DNA of 64,000 bases from Penicillus capitatus. Lineage: Eukaryota; Chlorophyta. The notes beneath the pieces were generated by a model. The model was given only the letters and a program-made list of their open reading frames with translations. It was not told the DNA's origin and did not search any database. A program made the translations under genes and the position numbers. The stretch spans positions 62,001 through 126,000 of the forward strand of contig OZ287698.1 in the NCBI GenBank assembly GCA_965649825.1. Direction: 5' to 3'. Positions 36,923-48,380 of the stretch are shown one piece after another (the first letter of the stretch is position 1; each line of letters opens with the position of its first letter).

Positions 36923-39900
36923 ATGGCTCAGAGCGTCCACCGCCACAACAGCATAGAGCGCAGCGACAGCAGCCATTTCATCACCGAAGTACGTACACCA
37001 TCGCAACTTCCAGGCAGCTTCCATCCCATTCATTCCGCAGCTCATCTTCGAAGATCCGGAAGCGACTAGTGTCCAAAACGTCAAGCATTCGCTCTCCGAA
37101 AAAGAAGGCCAGTTGCCAGTTCTGCCATGTTCTGTACTGAAGTCTCTTCTAGGCATTCCGAGTCGACAGAGGCGTCTGACATTTCCCTTTTCTCCGTCCA
37201 AGTCTGCCGAAGCAGCTCGCTATAACTCCTTCTCCGATCAGATACGGAACGAACTGCACCTCTGGCAGGTACGATGGCGACGGACCGTATTTCGCGGATG
37301 ACGCGACAACGTTGTTCGTGGTATTTGTTCGCGGCGACGGTTTCCGTCTTTAAAGTCGTTCAATTTGAACTCGCTTCGTTTTCGCGTTTTAAAGACTTCG
37401 AAGCGTTTTGCGTCTTTTCAAGCCAACACACACATAACGTAATGCTCACCCTCCCTTTCCGTCCCATCTGTTCCGCGTCGTTCTTTGCATTTGTTCTCTC
37501 TCGTGGACGCACTCGTGTTGATACGGATCGCCTGTTTTGCGTTTAGGCTATTGTTTACACCAACGGCAAAGCACTCGGTCGCCTAGTTCAGCCCAGCTTC
37601 ACGTTCAGTACGCCGCAGGAATCCATTCAAAGCTACGAATTTACGTTCGACACATTCTATTACGCAAAGAAGGTGCCCGGACAAAGCAGTGATTCGACAG
37701 CTCTGTGCTTTCCTATCGACACGACATTCGTCACTTCTGACTACACGTGAGCGTTAGCCTTTCGAGGCTGTTCGGGACCGCGTCTCATGGTTGGTTTGTG
37801 TGTGCGTTGTGGAAACAGGATCCAGCTGTTTGGTCGTTGTGGTTCTGCGTCATTCGCTCTGCCATTTCGTTATCGCGTTTCGGGACGAGAGGCGGCGACG
37901 AAAGTGTCATTGCAGCAACAGAAGCGAGAATACATTGAGAAACACGAAAAAGTGCGAAGAAAGAAAGAAAACAAAGACGCGCCGGTGATTCCGGTTCAGG
38001 ACATCGCTATTTCTTGTGGTATGTTGTGCCTTGCCGAGGGAGTGTGAGTCATAGAAGTGTAACTTGTGTGACCACCAGGTTCTGGCTTTGAGTCGTGCCT
38101 TGCTGTCTTTAGTATCAGGGAATCTCCTGCAACGTTGATATCACTCGTGCTATCATTCATTGTCCTCACACCGCCAGCGCCACCGAAAGGCGATCTTCAC
38201 GAGAAGCCCAGTTCGGAAAACAAAGAGGACATGGAGGCTGTTCTGCATAGCAGTGCTGCAAACGCAACAGATCCAAAAACAAAAGACTTCAATCACACTT
38301 GCAAGGAAAACTCAATGGGTCGATCTGCTGCCTCTGTGTCTGCATGGTGATGCGACGTGCGAGTGCTCACTGTAGGGAAAGTGAATGTCAATAGGGGAAA
38401 GAAGCCGAAGAAGAAGACCAAGAAAGTGATCAAGAACGGTCCAGGGGGTGGCGGCGGCAGTTACGACCGGATAGGTTCCATTCCACACAGTCACGACTAT
38501 ACAGCTGTCCCGTCGAATCGAATGCCATCGAATCGTGCGGTTTCCGAGAGTCTACCCGAGCAGAGTCATCAAATGAATGTTGTCGACAAGATCTTGCAGA
38601 GCATTACTATGAGAGGCGTGTCAGGCTCTGCGACCACTGCTGTAGATGTCTTCGAGAAGCAATCCGTGGATTCCCCACGTCTGCCAGATGGAGAGACATC
38701 TCGCGACTTGTCGAGCCCAGAGCATGGCGGACATCTGTCTCCCACGAGGACGGAGTCTGAAAGTGGGGGCCCACCGGATCGAGACACTCGGAGAACGGGA
38801 GATGATATGAAGAAGCAGAAGGATCTGACTTTTGCTTTCAATGACTTTGAAGTGGAAGACGTCTACATTCGACGCAATAGATCTGTGGGCTCTTTAGTGC
38901 GATCGGGCTCTGGCGTACTGCCTGCCTCATCTGGTGCGGATGCAATGGCGGCAACACCTTCTGCTGCTCCGCCATCGATGCAGACAACAGAGCACTTGAC
39001 GCCAAACAAGCCAGCTGAAAAGCAGGGATGGAGGTGTGCACCCCGTATACCGTCTTCCCCAGCCACATCCCCGCATCGACTCAATTTTCGATCAGCTAGT
39101 GGACTCTTGCAATCGAATGGAGATGGCAGGAACGCGGTCGAAGACACAAGTGCTGTCATGCCACCAACCAATGGACAGACACGTTTCGCAAGCGCCATCT
39201 ATCCAAGTGCAACTGCAGGTGATCTGGTGGAGCATCACCCGCCAGGCAGTGATATTGAGCAAGGGCATCAACAACGTGCTGCATTCCAAGCTTTGTTGCA
39301 AATGGGACCAACGCATCAGCCAATGACAAATCTGACGCATCAAATGGCTGCACATGCTGTCCATCAGACAAACATGGGCAGTCTACAGATGCCTGTGGTG
39401 GGCCATCCACCACCAGCTATGCCCCATCTCTTTGCTATGACACCACCTCAACAGGTGCTACAAGGGCACCATCTCGCTCTTGGCAGTGTTCCAAGTCTGG
39501 CGTCGCTATATGGGTTACATTTGGGAGCTCTGTTGTCGCAAGATGCTCAATTGAGAGGCGTCGCACCAGATCCGATGCGCAGAGAGGAATTCAGAAAGCA
39601 TAAAGATGATATCCATGAGAATACCGCATGCTTCTATATGAAACCGACAAATGACTTGGATAGATTTCTAACAGAGGTCACCCCTATGCTGCAACTGGAT
39701 CCGACCCTCGAACCACAGAAGGCTCTCGATCAACTCGCACTGGTGCGTCCGTTCCATGCATCCGTCCCTAAGAGTGACGGACGATATCACACTTTTGTGC
39801 TGCAGGAAGATGTGTGGAAGTTCTACTATGATTGTAGTATGCTAGGAAAAGAGATTCCATTGCATGGCAGCGCCGCTGGAAAAGAGAATCACTGTGGACC

Positions 39901-40753
39901 CTGTACAGCACACTATCTCCCTTATCTGTCTGGGATCCAGATCTTCACTCCCGAAGATATTCCACACGTCAGGGACAATATCTTCTTGTGTGACGTGGAT
40001 GGTTGGCCATCCTTCATGCGCATGCAATACGAACAAGTCATCCACAGCATCTCTGTTTGTGTCCCCTGGCTGACAATGTGGTTTCCAGTTTGAAGTGAAT
40101 CCGCCTTGGTTCCGTCTGCCACTCTATGACATGATGGATGAACTGTCGACACACGTTCCGGAACTGAAAGAGCTCAAGCTCAAAGATCTGCATCCAGCAT
40201 CGTGGTTCTGTGTTGCCTGGTAAGAGACAACTGTTGACAGGATGCCTGCATATGGATGCCTCTTCTGTTTTGTTAGGTACCCTCTATACAGAATACCTGA
40301 TGCGCCGCTGGGAACGCGTTTTCTCACATTTCACAATTTTCATCCGATGCTGCATTCGGCCACTGCAGTCGGGCAGGGTGGAAAGGTTCCTTTGGCAGTC
40401 TATGGACTGGAATGGTATAACATGCTGGATGAGCTGTGGTTAGACAACATTAAAGTAGCCAAGACGATTCGATCACCCTCACCCTCTAAACCTAATGACA
40501 ATGGACGATATGAAGGTGGTCACTCTTTTCCTCTCACACATCGTGCATCCATGAGCTGTCGAGTGTCATAGGTGTGAGTGGGGCCGAAGTATATTCCCCA
40601 GAACAGCAGCACTGGATGTTGCGTATTAAGGAGCTGCGTCAAACAGCCAAGACCTTTGCACGTGGGCTGACTTTCAGGCGATCGACGCCACATGGAATTG
40701 CAGATGCAAATACACATCATCATGATTTCGAATATTTCTATGAAAGAAACTGA
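36923..40753 (+). CDS. Large DUF789-domain protein
   Basis: Nine exons (36923-36988, 37041-37268, 37547-37746, 37819-38018, 38079-38318, 38376-40036, 40089-40219, 40277-40515, 40572-40753) sum to 3147 nt, giving 1048 residues. The C-terminal third is the plant DUF789 domain: NDLDRFLTEVTPML, YHTFVLQEDVWKFYYDCS, YLPYLSGIQIF, LHPASWFCVAWYPLYRIP, TFHNFHPM, VYGLEWYNMLDELW. Its function is unknown in plants too. The first 280 residues (RYNSFSDQIRNELHLWQAIV, then IQSYEFTFDTFYYAKKVPG) look like a folded domain I do not recognise, followed by a Lys/Glu coil. The middle 450 residues are disordered, with Met/His/Gln-rich patches. The second intron (37269-37546) is 278 nt, much longer than all others in the window. 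The two parts could be separate genes, but frame is kept throughout. Confidence 0.8.
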
Positions 40754-40786
40754 CGACCTTCATTCAAGTAGTTTGCTGCTTAGGAG

Positions 40787-40841
40787 GACGACGACCACCA
40801 CTTCCACCACCACCATTGCTCTGCCACCACCGCTACCACCA
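40787..40841. repeat. Imperfect (CCA)n tract
   Basis: Imperfect CCA/CCG trinucleotide tract just 3' of the DUF789 gene. Confidence 0.7.
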
Positions 40842-41032
40842 TAGATTCTCCTTCTATCTCTCTCTGCTGTCGATCCTGTTCGTGCGAAACTGAAAAAATC
40901 AATAAAAACACGCCTATCACTTTGGACAGATATATAAAAAATAGATGCTGCATTCTCGTTTTATTCGATTTTTATAGCGAAGGTGAGAAAGCTTGTGCAG
41001 TCAGTCCCTTGTCTAGCTAATGCACGATGATC

Positions 41033-41054
41033 GTTTGTTTGTTCGTTTGTTTGT
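41033..41054. repeat. (GTTT)n microsatellite
   Basis: About five copies of GTTT/GTTC in the spacer. Confidence 0.75.
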
Positions 41055-41538
41055 CCACCGAAGGATGTGTATGGGGAATGTACAACTACCACAAGAGACA
41101 CAGATCTGATGTGATGGATGTGCATCTTTGCTTGTTTGATGGTTTCGTGTAGACACTCCTACTGCTTTTGATTCATTCAGACTAAAGTGGCGTTCTCTGA
41201 TTATCGAATGAAAAGAGAAAATCTGTACTTGGATACTATTTAAACAAGAAAAACAAACAAAATGAAAAAACGGCGATGAGCAACGACGGAGACAATAAAA
41301 TGCTTTACAAGCATGCTTGTATGCACGCACAAACATACAAGATCAATGATGTCCTCTTGCTTATTGCTGAGTGTTTGGCTCATCAGTCATCGACGTGGCG
41401 AATCGCCGCCAGGCAGCCGATGCTGGTGTATTGCAAATGAGCGGGTGGATAGGTGTTATTGACTGAGCATTGGAGTCGCTGCGGCGGCGCTCAGTTCTAA
41501 CGGAAGCGGCGCAAGTGGCCTCTGACAAGGGAGCGTCT

Positions 41539-41934
41539 TCATAATATCTTCGAGGGCCACGATATCAAAACTCGGACTTGGCTGGTGAAACGACGTTGAC
41601 TCTGTGTTTTGTGCCGTCGTCTCCATGGTCTCTCAACAAATTCCTTGATAATAGGGGCCGTTGACGCTGCTTCTTTGTGCAGAATTGACAAACGTTCTTT
41701 TGAACTCTTTGACAAAAAATCCGCGTCGGTGGTGTTCACGAAGCACCTTTGTTGCGATAAAATAGCTTTTTTTTGATAGAACCACGTGGTCAAGCCGGTT
41801 AAATACACGTCGCATAGTTTCGGTGCGCGTACCGGCAGTGAAGCTAGTTTTTCCTTGTCGTCGAAGTACGGTGAATCGAGAAGCGCCGACGGAGGACGTC
41901 GCGGAAATCGGCTTGCCTCAACCTTAGCTTCCAT
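41539..41934 (-). CDS. Small unrecognised protein, divergent from the transporter gene
   Basis: One open frame of 131 residues from the ATG at 41932-41934 (MEAKVEASRFPRRPPSALLD) to the stop at 41539. The protein is basic (KSSKERLSILHKEA, RPWRRRHKTQSQRR) with no membrane segment or motif I recognise. An intron inside the frame is possible (a GT donor at LP|VRAP), so the length is uncertain. The coding start lies only 14 bp from the ATG of the transporter gene on the other strand, so one start may be misplaced or the 5' leaders must overlap. Confidence 0.45.
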   Translation of the reverse strand: MEAKVEASRFPRRPPSALLDSPYFDDKEKLASLPVRAPKLCDVYLTGLTTWFYQKKAILSQQRCFVNTTDADFLSKSSKERLSILHKEAASTAPIIKEFVERPWRRRHKTQSQRRFTSQVRVLISWPSKIL

Positions 41935-41948
41935 AACGAAGGCATCCA

Positions 41949-43527
41949 ATGGCGCGTGAAGTTATTGAAGTGACCCCTCTGGTGACCAAACAGACACCAT
42001 CCGCGCATCCACACCACAATCTCCTATACCAAACTCTCAAAGTTCTCGGACTCGTACTTCTCTGGTCTTCTGCATCTCCTGTCTTTGCTACGGTATGTCT
42101 GATGTCGATGATGTGACACATTAGGTATTTTTTCAGCACCCTCCTCAGTCTACTGAATCGACATTTGATCGGTCGCGAGGGCATCGAAGGGAGAGGAAAA
42201 TTCCCTGCCCCTCTGCTCATGACTGGAATCCAGTTCTTTATTCAGTTCATCATGTCGCACCTCTTTCTCGATCTGGGCCTCGTCGAGAGGCTCGAGAAGC
42301 ACGAGGACATACTCACATGGCCACAGTACTTTAAGACAGGTATATGAAATGGGCGGAGTTCGATCGGACCGAGTCGCTAACGTCTGTGGAGGTGCGAATG
42401 TGTAGTGGTTCCAAATGCCGTCTCGACGGGACTGGATATCGGATTCTCCAATCTATCGCTCCGCACCATCAGTCTCAGCTTCTACACCATGTGCAAATCG
42501 ACGACGCCCATGTTTCTTCTGTTGTTTGCCTTCGTCTGGAAACTCGAAAAGCAAGCAATGGACAGAGGGGGCACACTCTTGGTACGAGAGAGATGTGGTG
42601 CTCAGGCCAAGTTGTAGTCTGTTTGGCATTATGTTTGTCATTTCATGTGGTATTCTTTTGCTTGTGTACGGAGAGACGAAATTTAGCTTCACTGGGTTCA
42701 CCCTCGTGATGACGGCTTCCTGTTTGGCCGGTCTCAGATGGACACTCACCCAACTCTTGCTGCAAGGACACCGAACATCGAAGCAAGGTTTGGTTCATCC
42801 GTCTTGACGAGACGGATGATGTGACAGCTCGTGCTCAGGTGCAGGCGGCCCATCAAATAGTGGACCCTTAGAACTGCTTGAAAAACTGACGCCAAGTATG
42901 TCACCACACGAGTGGCCTTCGCAATGGTGATGACATCACTGTTGCCTCCAGTCATGTCCGTTGTGGTGTTGCTGGTCTCCCTCTGTGTTGAGAGATGGCA
43001 TCAGCTTCCCCAATCCCTCTACTTCAATGACGTCGAGCGATCACTCCTGACCCTAGGGATGATCTCCGCCCTCGGAGTGATCGCCTTTCTCATGGTAACC
43101 ACCCCATCCATAGAGAAGCACGCGGCAGAGCGATCTGTGCGTTGCAGGTGTGGACAGAATTTAAAGTGATTAAAGAGACTTCTGCTCTGACATTCATGGT
43201 AGCCGGAACGTGCAAGGAAATCGTCACAGGTATACCCACGTCCCAACCCATCGCCATTTTCCATGCATACATCTCCGCTGCCCTTCAGTTTTGGCGGCTA
43301 TTGTCTTCTTCCACGAAGCTTTTGGGCCAATAAATGCGCTCGGATTAATCGTGTTGATTTTGGGAGTGAGCCTATTCAATGTGCACAAGTACAACAAGAT
43401 GCAGAAACACCAGAAACCACACCGCCATGAAGATACTCAGCTGGAAATGGATTCTTCACAGACCATGAGGGATCAAGAATTGACACAGCTCCCAACCGAG
43501 TCGTCCATTGTAGCCAGACGTGTGTAA
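41949..43527 (+). CDS. Triose-phosphate-translocator/SLC35-type transporter (Golgi or plastid nucleotide-sugar/phosphate family)
   Basis: Family members exchange nucleotide sugars or sugar phosphates across Golgi, ER or plastid membranes. Supported exons: 41949-42064 (ends GLVLLW), 42125-42339 (YFFSTLLSLLNRHLIG ... MTGIQFFIQFIMSHLFLDL), and one from 42406 (VVPNAVSTGLDIGFSNLSLR, then TISLSFYTMCKSTTPMFLLL). Later come GLRWTLTQLLLQ, SLLPPVMSVVVLLVSL, MVWTEFKVIKETSALTFMVA and a final exon from about 43292 (VLAAIVFFHEAFGPINALG). DIGFSNLSL and YTMCKSTTP followed by LRWTLTQLLLQ fit the SLC35C2-like branch. Exon joins at 42545-42640 and 42795-42910 did not close. The C-terminal tail is hydrophilic (HKYNKMQKHQKPHRHED). 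Confidence 0.75.
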
Positions 43528-44287
43528 TAAATACATCACCAGCTGTCATCGCATTGATTGACGTGACATGACGTGACGCGAGCTTCTTATTTGTTTTGGC
43601 GGATGCCGCGTTACTGAACTTGCTACGCACGTCAACTAACTGCCATGCAGAACGCGCTCGCGGATTTTGCCGTCGGCGCCTTGGCCCCTGGAGTGAATGT
43701 ACAGCCGCGCCTTTTGCAACAGTCATGTGCGGAAAGGCGCCATCTGTGTCCCCATAGAAACCTACCCTAGCCATTCTCAACGTAACATGCTTCGCTTGCG
43801 TGGCATGTCTTGTCGCATGGCTGGTCGTCAGCTGGCATACCGCACCCTTCCTCGTACCACACGTTGGATTCCTGCTCCTCCTCGCGCTTGGCCTGTGGTT
43901 CCTGATCAATTGGTAGAGACGGCGTCTTATACAGACCGTCTATGGATAGTGGTATCCGTAGGTTCGTCGCCAACGTGGGACTGGTGGACGTTGAGCGACA
44001 GAAGCGCGATCTGGGTCTTGCCTTGGAGAAGACCACCAAATGTGGTTAGCAGTCCATCCTGCGTAAAAGAGCTCATCTAGTGAGGATTTCTGTACCGGAT
44101 CATCTATATCGAGGTCGGAACTTTGAAGGATTGGCGACGCTGGGAGGCACACGTCGGATGACATGGTGGATTTAAGCATGACCTCTTGTTAGACGCGCCA
44201 TGATCGTCCGCCGTGTATTGTGCAGTCGTTGATAGTCTTTTCGTTCTCTTTCTCCGTCTGAAACGCGTCGACCACTAGATTCTCACC
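43528..44287. other. Region with a possible small mitochondrial-type gene
   Basis: On the plus strand an ATG at about 43786 opens MLRLRGMSCRMAGRQLAYRT, a basic leader typical of mitochondrial import. A second segment at about 43922-44050 reads IRRFVANVGLVDVERQKRDL. The frames do not join with a clean GT-AG intron, so I do not call a CDS. TGACGTGACATGACGTGACG at 43559-43578 is a doubled TGACGT-type element and could be its promoter. Confidence 0.3.
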
Positions 44288-44677
44288 ATGTCCACGATTA
44301 TGACTTCCTCCTCTGCTTCAGTGAACGCAACGGTGGGGTCGATGCTGACCGAGCGTCGCACAAGAGTCAATTCGTTGTGCCTCGTAGACGCGAATTCGGA
44401 GATTCTTCTGGCCCCGTGCGAGTCCGTCACCACAGGATGTCAGCGAAGACGTTGATGACACGGCATCCACGACAACGACAGAGAGCAATGTCGTCAAATC
44501 GACAACTTACGACCGTTTGTTAAGTATGCTTGACCGTCTCGCAGCGGCACGGGTATGCATCGACGCATGACAGGCGGCGAGATGGGATGGTCTGCCGAGA
44601 CGTCTTACGTCGAAACGGTTCTCAGTGTTCAGTGTGAGACAGACATGGATCTTATTGCCTTGTTCAATGAAAGCTGA
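44288..44677 (+). CDS. Small unrecognised protein
   Basis: Exons 44288-44332, 44388-44552 and 44600-44677 (introns 55 and 47 nt, both in phase 0) sum to 288 nt, giving 95 residues. The protein begins MSTIMTSSSASVNAT, has an acidic/Thr-rich middle (DVSEDVDDTASTTTTE) and ends in an amphipathic helical part (YDRLLSMLDRLAAAR, then CETDMDLIALFNES). The closed model with two typical-size introns supports it being real, but no family is recognised. A small adaptor or complex subunit is one possibility. Confidence 0.45.
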
Positions 44678-45372
44678 AGAATTCAGAGTCCCTCAATTTT
44701 ATTCCGAGTGGGTATTGTTTCTCGAGTAGATAGACTCTGGTGGGATAAAGGAGATACGATTGGTTTATTTTTCCTCTGCGGTCGGTCTATTTCAGATGTA
44801 CTTTGCGCTCAACATCATAAGTCTCGTTCCTGGATATGGAACCCGTCCGTCCTCCAGTTGTGTCTGTCGAAATTCAGAAGCTGTGTTTGACCAGGACTCT
44901 TCTTGGATATCTATCTGTCTGACCGTGGTGAATGTATGTATGTCCGTACGTATGTGGATTTTTTATTCCAGGCAACTTTCACAAATGCGTGTCTCCAATT
45001 GTCTGTACAAATGATGGTACAGTCATTCACGATAAACGTCATGGAGCCAATCTGACGCATAGAACTCGCCATATGTCCTTGCCATGAATTATTCCCATTT
45101 CGTGATCATAGACTTATCTATTGACTGCTGGCAGGCTGGTTTAGTCCATCTATGAGGCGGTAGTTCTATGCAACTAAATCAACAACAGGTCTGCAAGTTA
45201 CTTCGTTGCTCGATGGTCCAAGAACGAGATTAATTAGTGGCTGACAATGTGTCATTTTTCCCTTTCCCTTTAGTAAAGACGAAATTGCTGGCTGTAGATG
45301 TGACAGGTAGTGGTGATGCGTCGCATCATTTTATCTCCCAACTTCGAACGAACCGACGGACGAGCACATTTC
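44678..45372. other. Intergenic region upstream of Pelota
   Basis: About 700 bp, AT-richer than the genes. A TAGATGTGACAG site lies at 45294-45305, about 70 bp upstream of the Pelota ATG. No gene is supported. Confidence 0.45.
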
Positions 45373-46915
45373 ATGAAGCTGAAAGGAAGAAGCTTCAGAC
45401 GCGGCCAAGAGGGCCACGCCACCCTCATCCCCGAACACGGTATGCGCAAAGGGCCGTAGCAGTTAGAGGTATAGGCGCATCACAGGCGAAGATTTGTGGC
45501 ACGTGTACAATCTCGTCCGCGAAGGCGATGAAATCGCAAGCATGACACAAAGAAAGGTGACACGGGCAGGCGCCAAGAGTGGCGAATCTGAAACCATTCG
45601 GCTCAAACTAAACATCAAAGTGGAAGGTATCGATTTCGATGTGGAAGGAGAGGAGATTCGACTCAAGGGTCGCAATCTCACCGAAACCGAACACGTTCGG
45701 CTCGGTGCCTATCACACACTCGTCCTTCAGCCAAACAAGTAGAGACGGCGTATGTCTATGCCTGGAGACACGTGTCGTGGCACTGCAGGGCATTCACGCT
45801 GAACAAAACGATGTGGGATTCGATCGATGCGGATCGTGTCCATCAGTCGTGCGACGTTGCAGCAACGGCAGATTTGGCCGTCCTGTTGATCACGGTGCGT
45901 CTCCTGAGGACCAGTGCCGGGGTGAGCTGTCGCGACAGGATGGCCTTGGCCAGTTGTTTCTGATCGGAAGCCACGCGACGCTTTCCAAAGGCACAATCGA
46001 ACAGAGTCTCCCACGAAAGCGCGGAGCTGCAGCAATGGGATATGAGAAAGCATGGGAGTCCTTCATGAACAAGGTATCCGTTTCCATCCCTACTGAAGAT
46101 GCCACCGCGTGTACGCAGATGTACATGTGTGTCGAAAAGAATGTGGATTTCGGCGTCATTCGGTGTTTGGTCATCGCCGGGCCTGGATTTGCCAAAGATG
46201 CCTTTAAGCAGTACCTGAACGAGGAAGCCGTTCGACGCAGCCATAAGCATCTCGCAGATCACAGAGATAAAGTACTGACGGCGGCTGCCTCGACAGCCTA
46301 CAAGCATGGACTCAAAGTGAGGTACGAGAAGCGCTGCTCTTCGCAGAGGACCAACTCATAGGAAGTTCTCTCCGATGCCTCGATCGCCAGTCAGATTCAG
46401 AATACCAAAGCTATGAAAGAAGTCAAGGCCCTGAACGATTTTCACAAGATGCTTGCCCACGATAGCGGCCGAGCCTTCTACGGACCTGGCAAGCACCACC
46501 CACCCTTTGCGATGTGTTCGATCGATGGGCTATCTTCAGGTCATGTACTGGAGGCGGCAAAGGTCGGAGCCATCGATTCGCTTCTCATTTCGGACACTCT
46601 TTTCCGCAGCAGTCACCTCAAGAAACGCACCAGGTCGGTCGCATATGTCTAACCGCGGCAGTCTCAATGGCCACGTAGGTTTGTGCAACTCGTGGATGAG
46701 GTACAAGCGTCAGGGGGGAATGCTTTCATCTTTTCCACCGCACATGTCTCAGGCACAGACCCTTGCTTTACTGCCCCACAATGTGAGGACATACCTCTGT
46801 ATCGCATTTAGGCGAGCAGCTCAATCAGCTCAGTGGAATCGCCGCCATTCTGCGTTATCCTCTACCCGAGATCGAAGAGATGGAATTCGACGATGAAGAG
46901 GCACTGTTTGGATAA
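45373..46915 (+). CDS. PELO: Pelota/Dom34 ribosome-rescue factor
   Basis: Pelota, with Hbs1, splits ribosomes stalled on mRNA. The start reads MKLKGRSFRRGQEGHATLIP, then after an intron (about 45442-45486) EDLWHVYNLVREGD, RLKGRNLTETEHVRLGAYHT, and after another intron KAFTLNKTMWDSIDADRV. The central domain contains NVDFGVIRCLVIAGPGFAKD; the eRF1-like third domain has MKEVKALNDFHKML, RAFYGPGHVLEAAKVGA and IDSLLISDTLFR. It lacks the GGQ motif of eRF1, as expected. The C-terminus is acidic (EMEFDDEEALFG). The intron at 46489-46539 uses a GC donor. Not all middle exons were closed. The stop is 50 bp before the NAD kinase ATG. Confidence 0.92.
46489..46539 (+). other. GC-AG intron in Pelota
   Basis: The donor reads CCTG|GCAAG and the acceptor ATCTTCAG. 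Removing these 51 nt restores YGPGHVLEAAKVGA, the conserved Pelota block. No GT donor is available before the junction. Confidence 0.75.
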
Positions 46916-46965
46916 GTCTGTCTGTCCGTCTCCTGTCATCTCGTCTGTTCGTACATTGTCAGATC

Positions 46966-48362
46966 ATGCGCGTTCGCGTTCTGCGTTTGACGCCCAGCCT
47001 AAAACGATACGTGCATTCGCAGATCGGTCCCGCGAGCGAGAGAAGGACGATTTCGGACGCCTCCCTCGTCAAGAGTGCGATTTCTATGACGACCACCTGT
47101 CGGAGCGGCGGCTGTGTGATACAGGCACCGTCGTGCGACTGCCAAAAACGGCACGACTGAACTCCTGTCGACGGGGTCACATCACGTGGAACGAAGGAAA
47201 GCCAAAGAATGCCCTGCTGGTTAAAAAACGACAGAACCTTGAGGCCAGCAGTGCCCTGAGACGCATCGGCGAATGGCTGCAGCATCGCGACATTCATGTT
47301 CTGGTCGAGAAGACGGTGAAAGAACACGAGTTCCCCGACTTTCAGGCAACTTCTTCGCAGCTTCCCCTCTCAACGCATCGTCCTTCAGGCATTTGACCCA
47401 GATACGTCGGATGTCGATCTCTGTGTGACACTCGGCGGTGATGGGACTGTTTTGCATCTGGCGTCCCTGTTTGAAGAGGATTTGCCTCTGCCGCCTGTCA
47501 TGAGCTTTGCTATGGGGACACTGGGATTCCTGACCCCCTTTGATGTGACGCATTTTGAGCACCACTTCAATCGCGTCCTACAAGATTTTGACACCGATGT
47601 CGAGTGCACACTCAGATCGCGAAAGAGATGCGAAGTCATCACCGCAAGCGGCAAGACGGGAACGGTAGGCACATCCAAACTCCTTCTCCAGCCGCCATTT
47701 CTGCGCTTATGTACTAGACGCATCATGTGCTTAACGAATGTATCATCGATCGAGGTGCTTCGCAGAGGTAAGGTTGGATGGATGCCTTTCGCAGAGACTG
47801 AGATGGAGTGGTGTCGTGTGTGATGGCAGTACCATCACCGTCGAGATTTTTGTGGACGATGCATACGTCGCGAGCGTATGTGCCGATGGCTTGATCGTTG
47901 CGACACCCTCTGGATCAACGGCCTATTCCATGACGGCTGGTGGTCCAATGGTGGCACCATCTGTACCGTGCGCCATCATCACTCCCGTCGCCCCTCTTTC
48001 ACTATCTTTCCGGCCGTTGGTCATTCCCGAAACGTCGGAAGTGGTGCTGCACGTTTCGTCCGAATCCAAATCCATCGCCCGAGCCAGCTTTGATGGCAGA
48101 AGACAAGCACGGTCAGCATTTTCTGACGCTCTGTTCACCACGCCAACCATTTCTGTGCGCCGCCAGTCTTCCGAGACAGAGTTCCATTCGTTTGACATCT
48201 TCGACGTATCCGCTTCCTCTGATTAACATCGGGAAGTATGATGCCGACTGGTATGAGGGTATCACGCAGAAGCTCAAGTGGAATCAGTCGATCGGGGAGC
48301 CGCCAAAACTCTCACAGAATCATTATATCGTGAACTCTGCATTAAGAAAGAAATCTCGCTGA
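46966..48362 (+). CDS. NADK: NAD kinase
   Basis: NAD kinase phosphorylates NAD to NADP. The order follows eukaryotic NADK: CVIQAP, TWNEGKPKNALLVKK, LCVTLGGDGTVLHLASLF (the GGDGT catalytic motif), PPVMSFAMGTLGFLTPF, HVLNECIIDRGAS, ADGLIVATPSGSTAYSM, PLSLSFRPLVIP, ASFDGRRQ, YPLPLINIGKYDADWYEG. The Arg-rich N-terminus from the ATG at 46966 (MRVRVLRLTPSLKRYVHSQ) might be an organelle leader. Several introns interrupt it; the last (48155-48179) is only 25 nt and is needed to restore the C-terminal YPLP block. The stop is 18 bp from that of the convergent gene. Exon boundaries near 47150 and 47700-47830 are approximate. Confidence 0.9.
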
Positions 48363-48380
48363 TCCAAGGGAACGGGTGCT

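Larger units (their letters stand above)
40754..41538. other. Intergenic region between convergent genes, with simple repeats
   Basis: Contains a CCACCA/CCACCG-rich tract at about 40787-40841, an AT-rich stretch at 40880-40980 and a GTTT-rich tract at about 41033-41054. No gene can be supported. It separates the ends of the DUF789 gene and the small minus-strand gene. Confidence 0.6.

Noticed and set aside
40787-40841. Antisense Gly-rich RGG-like coding tail
   Set aside because: The Gly codons arise from a CCA trinucleotide repeat and the frame shifts midway; better explained as a microsatellite in a 3' UTR.
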